NCBI GenBank assembly: GCA_910588325.1
Contig: CAJUPP010000009.1
Location: 9,573-73,572 of the forward strand
Length of the DNA stretch: 64,000 nt
DNA from: an uncultured Hungatella sp.
Lineage (GTDB): Bacteria > Bacillota > Clostridia > Lachnospirales > Lachnospiraceae
Reading direction: 5' to 3'
Shown piece by piece: positions 60,003 through 64,000 of this stretch (the first letter of the stretch is position 1; each line of letters starts with the position of its first letter). Under the pieces are notes generated by a model that saw nothing but the letters and a program-made list of their open reading frames with translations, searched no databases and had not been told where the DNA came from. Both the position numbers and the translations under genes were made by a program.

Positions 60003-61583
60003 ATGGAGAGATATTTCAACACGGAAGGTTTATGTGTGCCTGAGGAGCATTATATGGTACGGCTTGATGATCGTCTGGAAAAAATAAAAAGGCTTTTTGT
60101 GGATCGAGGGAAGTATTTTATAATCAATCGTGGAAGGCAATATGGGAAGACAACAACTCTTAGAGCTTTGGCTGAATATTTACGAGATGATTATCTGGTG
60201 GTCTCGATGGATTTTCAGATGATGAGTACTGCCAGCTTTGAGAATGAAAATAAATTTGTGAATGCATTTGTAAGATATTTTGTGAAGTCTGTGAAAGAAA
60301 AAGAGAATACATCTGTTTGGAAAGAACTGATGGTTTTGGAAACAGGCGGCCCTTTTGATATGGATGAGATGTTCGTACAGCTTGGCAAAATCTGCGAAGT
60401 ATCTACAAAACCGATTGTTATGATGATTGATGAGGTGGACAGTGCTTCAAATAACCAGGTATTTCTTGATTTCCTGGCACTTCTCAGGGGATATTATCTG
60501 AAGCGGGAAAATAAATCTATATTTCAATCCGTAATTCTGGCTGGAGTCTATGATATTAAAAATTTAAAATTGAAGATACGTCCGGAAGGGGAGCATAAAT
60601 ATAACAGCCCATGGAATATCGCTGCCAAATTCAATCTTGATATGAGTTTTTCCACAGATCAGATCGCCCGCATGCTTTGGGAATATGAAGAAGATAATAA
60701 GACAGGAATGGATATACACGCGATTGCAAAATGTGTTTATGAGTATACATCCGGGTATCCATATCTTGTTTCAGCGATCTGTAAATTGCTGGATGAGGAA
60801 ATTTCAGAAAGCAATGACTTTAAAGATATGGCATCCGTCTGGACAGAAGAGGGAATTGCGGAGGCAGTAAAGATTCTTCTAAAGGAGAATACTCCATTAT
60901 TTGACAGTATGGTAAAGCAGCTGAATATTTATAAGGATTTGCGGAACATGATTGAAGAAATCTTGTATCAGGGCAAAGAAGTATTTTATAGTCCAGATGT
61001 GGAATCCATAAATATAGGCATGATGTTTGGTTTGTTAAAAGAGAAAAACAACCATGTTGTGATATCGAATCGTATTTTTGAGATGAGACTTCTGAATATG
61101 TTTATTGCAGAAGAAGCAGTGAAAAGCGAGGCTTATCGATATGGCCAGAGAGACAAAAATCAGTTTATCCAGGATTCCAGACTGAATATGGATTTGGTGC
61201 TGGAGAAGTTTGTGGAGTATTTTACGGAGCTGTATGGTGAGAATGATGAAAGGTTTGTAGAGGCTTATGGGAGGAAGTTTTTCCTGCTGTATTTGAAACC
61301 AATCATTAACGGTGTTGGTAATTACTATATGGAGGCTCAGACAAGAGATGCCAAAAGAACGGATGTGATCGTGGATTACCTGGGGGAGCAATTTGTTGTA
61401 GAGCTTAAGATATGGCGGGGAAATGAGTATAACGAAAGAGGGGAAGAACAGCTCATCGGATACCTGGATTATTTTCATCAAAAGAAAGGGTATATGCTTA
61501 GCTTTAACTTCAATAAGAGGAAGGAGGTTGGAGTGAAGGTGATAGAGGTGGGAGATAAGGTGATTGTGGAGGCGGTGGTATAA
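60003..61583 (+). CDS. AAA-like ATPase with PD-(D/E)XK nuclease-like C-terminus
   Basis: This 526-residue protein has a Walker A INRGRQYGKTTTL near residue 40 and a Walker B IVMMIDEVDSAS near 140, as in the AAA-like family paired with DUF1703-type nucleases. The C-terminal part (about 430-520) has AKRTDVIVDYLGEQFVVELK, a D...ExK nuclease pattern. Such proteins are abundant in Clostridia and Bacteroides with unknown roles, sometimes mobile. It has its own promoter and terminator inside the polymer locus, so it may be an insertion. Confidence 0.85.
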   Translation: MERYFNTEGLCVPEEHYMVRLDDRLEKIKRLFVDRGKYFIINRGRQYGKTTTLRALAEYLRDDYLVVSMDFQMMSTASFENENKFVNAFVRYFVKSVKEKENTSVWKELMVLETGGPFDMDEMFVQLGKICEVSTKPIVMMIDEVDSASNNQVFLDFLALLRGYYLKRENKSIFQSVILAGVYDIKNLKLKIRPEGEHKYNSPWNIAAKFNLDMSFSTDQIARMLWEYEEDNKTGMDIHAIAKCVYEYTSGYPYLVSAICKLLDEEISESNDFKDMASVWTEEGIAEAVKILLKENTPLFDSMVKQLNIYKDLRNMIEEILYQGKEVFYSPDVESINIGMMFGLLKEKNNHVVISNRIFEMRLLNMFIAEEAVKSEAYRYGQRDKNQFIQDSRLNMDLVLEKFVEYFTELYGENDERFVEAYGRKFFLLYLKPIINGVGNYYMEAQTRDAKRTDVIVDYLGEQFVVELKIWRGNEYNERGEEQLIGYLDYFHQKKGYMLSFNFNKRKEVGVKVIEVGDKVIVEAVV

Positions 61584-61625
61584 AAGGCTGGAACTGCGAT
61601 TATAAGAGAATAGAGTATTATTTTT

Positions 61626-61674
61626 AAAATCTGATGTAAAGTATGGGATTGTCATACTGGGCATCAGATTTTTT
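61626..61674 (+). terminator. Intrinsic terminator after AAA-ATPase gene
   Basis: AAAATCTGATG / CATCAGATTTT outer stem and GTATG / CATAC inner stem, then a T run (61669-61674). Confidence 0.88.
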
Positions 61675-61689
61675 GTTGGTAAGAAGGGA

Positions 61690-63231
61690 ATGATGAATGT
61701 GAAGACAATTCTTGTTCTGAATATGGGGATGAAAAGTATCCGCAGCATTATCTTTGACAGCGAGGGAAACAAATTGGCCTCATATGCAGTGCCTATTGAA
61801 ACATCCCTTACTGGTGATACTGTGACCCAGTCTCCGGCAGAGTGGTGGGAAAAATCATGTATCGTAATACGGGAGGCCCTGGCGGATACAAGGAATATCT
61901 TTATTGATTATCTAACTGTGACTACCTCATCTTCCTGTTTAGTATGTGTGAACAGGGAGGGAGAAGCACTTCTCCCCTGTATGATGGTATCGGATAAGAG
62001 AGCAGACAGGGAGAGCAGTTTTATAAAAAATGCGGAAGCTTTTGGAAAGGTGAAAGAGAGAACCGGGCTGGGGGTAAATCCATCCTTGATGATTCCAAAG
62101 GCATTATGGATAAAGAATAACCGGCCGGAGGTTTTTGGGCAGGTACATAAATTCCTATCACCCAATGATTTTCTTATCGCAAAATTTACCGGACGGTATG
62201 TGACCGATTATATGAATGCTCATAAATGGCATTATGACGTAGAACACAGGCAGTACCCCTTTGAATTATTGTGGGAGCTGGAGCTTTCTAAAGAGCTTCT
62301 TCCCCAGGTGGTGGTCCCTGGTACCTGTGTGGGAAAGGTGACAGACGCAGCAGCAGAAAAAACTGGACTTTCATCAAACACACAGGTTATAGCAAGTACT
62401 TATGATGCCATATGCTCTTTCATTGGGAGTGGTGCGCTGAATGAAGGAGAGGCAAGCGATGTTTCAGGAACGGTTACCGTGTTCCGGGCAGTGTCCCGGA
62501 AGAAAATAGAAAGGCCGCTGGATAAGATACAGCAGCTTCCTTATTATGAAGGCAGTATCCATATTGTCGGCGGTTCCAATAATCTGGGAGGCGGCCTGAT
62601 CGAATGGGTAAAGCAGTGTTATTACCAAAATGAGGCACTTCCCTATGAGCTTATGGAAAAAGATGCGGGAGAAGCATCTTTGGGAGCGGGAGGAATCATT
62701 TTCCTGCCATATCTTTTAGGAGAGAGGACGCCTATATGGGATAACAATGCCAGGGGAGTATTCTTTGGGCTGGAAAGAATGCATACCAGAAAAGAGATGA
62801 CGAGGGCGGTCTTCGAAAGTGCGGGATTTATCGACATGGACATGATCCGGGCCATTGAAGAGGCAGGGCTGTCTGTGGGCACGATCCGCCTCTCAGGAGG
62901 ACTGGCCAGACTGAATCTGATTTCCCAGATAAAAGCGGATATTACGGGGCGGGAGGTCTGGGTGCTTTCGGAATTTGAGACAACGGCTGCCGGGGCAGCG
63001 ATGATCGCGCTCTTCGGGCAGGGGATTTATAAGTCTTTGGAGGAGGCGGTAGAACGGTTTGTCCAGATTCGTATGATTATCAGGCCGGATCAGAGAAACC
63101 ATGAAAAATATAAGGAACTGTATGAATTATACAAGGAGACCTATCTTACTTTAAAACCTCTGTTTCCAAAGAGGATCCGTCTGACGGAGCGTCTGTACGG
63201 AGGAAAACGGATTAAAATAGAGAATTTGTAA
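61690..63231 (+). CDS. FGGY-family carbohydrate kinase
   Basis: This 513-residue kinase of the FGGY (glycerol/xylulose/ribulokinase) family phosphorylates a sugar or polyol with ATP. The N-terminal phosphate loop is divergent (VLNMGMKSIRSIIFDSEGN). Later motifs are typical: AEWWEKSCIVI, GSSNxx-like GGSNNLGGGLIEW, LLGERTPIWDNNARGVFFGL, LSGGLARLNLISQIKADITG and TTAAGAAMIA. The substrate may be a polyol used to form the CDP-alcohol with the cytidylyltransferase encoded upstream. It is followed closely by an iron alcohol dehydrogenase gene. Confidence 0.9.
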   Translation: MMNVKTILVLNMGMKSIRSIIFDSEGNKLASYAVPIETSLTGDTVTQSPAEWWEKSCIVIREALADTRNIFIDYLTVTTSSSCLVCVNREGEALLPCMMVSDKRADRESSFIKNAEAFGKVKERTGLGVNPSLMIPKALWIKNNRPEVFGQVHKFLSPNDFLIAKFTGRYVTDYMNAHKWHYDVEHRQYPFELLWELELSKELLPQVVVPGTCVGKVTDAAAEKTGLSSNTQVIASTYDAICSFIGSGALNEGEASDVSGTVTVFRAVSRKKIERPLDKIQQLPYYEGSIHIVGGSNNLGGGLIEWVKQCYYQNEALPYELMEKDAGEASLGAGGIIFLPYLLGERTPIWDNNARGVFFGLERMHTRKEMTRAVFESAGFIDMDMIRAIEEAGLSVGTIRLSGGLARLNLISQIKADITGREVWVLSEFETTAAGAAMIALFGQGIYKSLEEAVERFVQIRMIIRPDQRNHEKYKELYELYKETYLTLKPLFPKRIRLTERLYGGKRIKIENL

Positions 63232-63244
63232 TGAAGAGGATGCT

Positions 63245-64000
63245 ATGGAACCATACCAGTTAAATATACCAACCAGGGTTTATTTTGGAAGAGATATATG
63301 GCGGGAAGCCGTCAAGTCTCTGGAAAATTATTTTTGCGGCAACATCATGATTGTGACCACCGGACGTTCCCTGACGCGTCTGGGCTATGTGGGGGAGCTG
63401 GCGGAAAGAATCAAGAAGTGCCCCTTGGCAGAGCATGTGACGGTGTTTGATTCCGTCAGTGCCAATCCCAGGCTCTCAGAGATAAGGAAAGGGATTCAGA
63501 CAGGAAAAGAAAAACAAATTCATGTGATTGTGGGTTTCGGAGGGGGAAGCGCCATAGACGGGGCAAAAGCCATGGCAGCCGGCATTGGCACGGATGAAGA
63601 TATCGGAGACCTTTTTTATGGAGAAAAGACGCCAGGGAAAGCTACACTGCCGGTTATTGCTATTCCTACAACGGCTGGAACCGGCAGTGAGCTGAGCAAG
63701 GCTGCTATCATTACAGATGAGGAAAAACAAAAAAAGGGAGGAATTCGGGGCGAGATGCTTTATCCAAAGGCAGCCATAGTGGATTCTATATTTACTGACA
63801 CCATGCCGTTTCGTGGGACTATGGAAACAGGGTTTGATGTGTTTGCCCATGGTATGGAAAGCTATCTGTCCTTGGCAGGATCACCCTATACAAATATACA
63901 GTCTGAGTATGGAATACGGATTGTAGGGAAGTATCTTCCGCGGCTGGCTAAGAATTTGGAGGACAAAGAGGCAAGAGACAAGCTAAGTTTTGTCAGCATG
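63245..64000 (+). CDS. Iron-containing alcohol dehydrogenase (3' end beyond window)
   Basis: The ATG at 63245 opens a frame that runs to the window end without a stop (252 codons). It has VIVGFGGGSAIDGAKAMAA for NAD(P) binding, AIPTTAGTGSELSKAAI, and METGFDVFAHGMESYLS with metal-binding Asp and His. These are type III iron-dependent alcohol dehydrogenase features. It starts 13 bases after the FGGY kinase stop. With the kinase it may interconvert a ketose or aldehyde and a polyol for the upstream CDP-alcohol pathway. Only the first two thirds are visible. Confidence 0.92.
   Translation, partial: MEPYQLNIPTRVYFGRDIWREAVKSLENYFCGNIMIVTTGRSLTRLGYVGELAERIKKCPLAEHVTVFDSVSANPRLSEIRKGIQTGKEKQIHVIVGFGGGSAIDGAKAMAAGIGTDEDIGDLFYGEKTPGKATLPVIAIPTTAGTGSELSKAAIITDEEKQKKGGIRGEMLYPKAAIVDSIFTDTMPFRGTMETGFDVFAHGMESYLSLAGSPYTNIQSEYGIRIVGKYLPRLAKNLEDKEARDKLSFVSM

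Noticed and set aside
1..64000. CRISPR arrays, tRNA or rRNA genes, insertion sequences, prophage
   Set aside because: Scanning by eye found no regularly spaced repeats, no tRNA T-loop context outside genes, and no transposase, integrase or phage structural proteins.

Overview
The window looks like the chromosome of an anaerobic, spore-forming, low-to-mid GC Firmicute, most likely a gut Lachnospiraceae (Clostridium cluster XIVa). The evidence is two T-box leaders (Trp and Tyr), a cotJABC spore-coat operon, oxygen-detoxifying non-haem iron proteins, an anaerobic sulfatase maturase, very short gene spacing and strong AGGAGG ribosome sites. No rRNA, tRNA, CRISPR array or transposase was found. 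The family assignment is inference.

Layout. 1-4.9 kb: a metallophosphoesterase-rubrerythrin fusion, a YccF membrane protein, and a three-gene ABC importer on the minus strand behind a T-box leader with a UGG (Trp) specifier. 5-6.9 kb: an AT-rich island of two coupled genes, Panacea/DUF488 plus a partner, that is visibly decaying (ATA where the start codon should be, an in-frame TAA and a frameshift). 7.1-12.5 kb: a RiPP-like cluster with a 47-residue precursor, HPr-kinase-like protein, PqqD-like recognition protein, S26-type peptidase, ABC exporter, nucleotidyltransferase and DUF1919 protein. It resembles the accessory half of a paeninodin-type lasso-peptide cluster but has no lasso cyclase. 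12.5-14.2 kb: T-box-controlled tyrS.

14.3-36.7 kb is a molybdenum-hydroxylase region. It holds one complete three-subunit xanthine-dehydrogenase-family enzyme and a second operon with two striking products: a molybdopterin subunit that has lost about 315 internal residues in frame, and an HcrB-like FAD subunit with a whole GltD-like NAD(P)H oxidoreductase inserted at its iron-sulfur loop. After these come a Crp/Fnr regulator, a cofactor maturation run (NTP transferase fused to a ModE-type HTH, phosphatase-HD fusion, MoeA-like protein, XdhC with an in-frame stop after its best start, MoaA, MoaC, MOSC-MogA fusion) and modABC behind a near-perfect 26-bp palindrome. Two TylF-like methyltransferase paralogues on the minus strand flank the second hydroxylase operon.

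36.7-44.4 kb: an anaerobic sulfatase maturase, a TauE/SafE permease and a Cys-type sulfatase; a hemerythrin-receiver fusion; cotJABC; a carbamate kinase. 44.6-55.8 kb is mainly core genome: CPBP protease, family 2 glycosyltransferase, RNase H-like nuclease, ruvAB, zapA, U32 peptidase, an FtsW/RodA-PBP pair and a YfcE-type phosphoesterase. 55.9-64 kb appears to make a CDP-alcohol-derived surface polymer: a CDP-glycerol-transferase-like protein with a C-terminal propeller-like half, a cytidylyltransferase fused to a Gfo/Idh/MocA oxidoreductase, an FGGY kinase and an iron-dependent alcohol dehydrogenase cut by the window end. An AAA-ATPase/PD-(D/E)XK gene sits in the middle.

The strongest candidates for an undescribed system are the cyclase-less lasso-like cluster at 7.1-12.5 kb and the second molybdenum hydroxylase operon at 20.3-24.6 kb.
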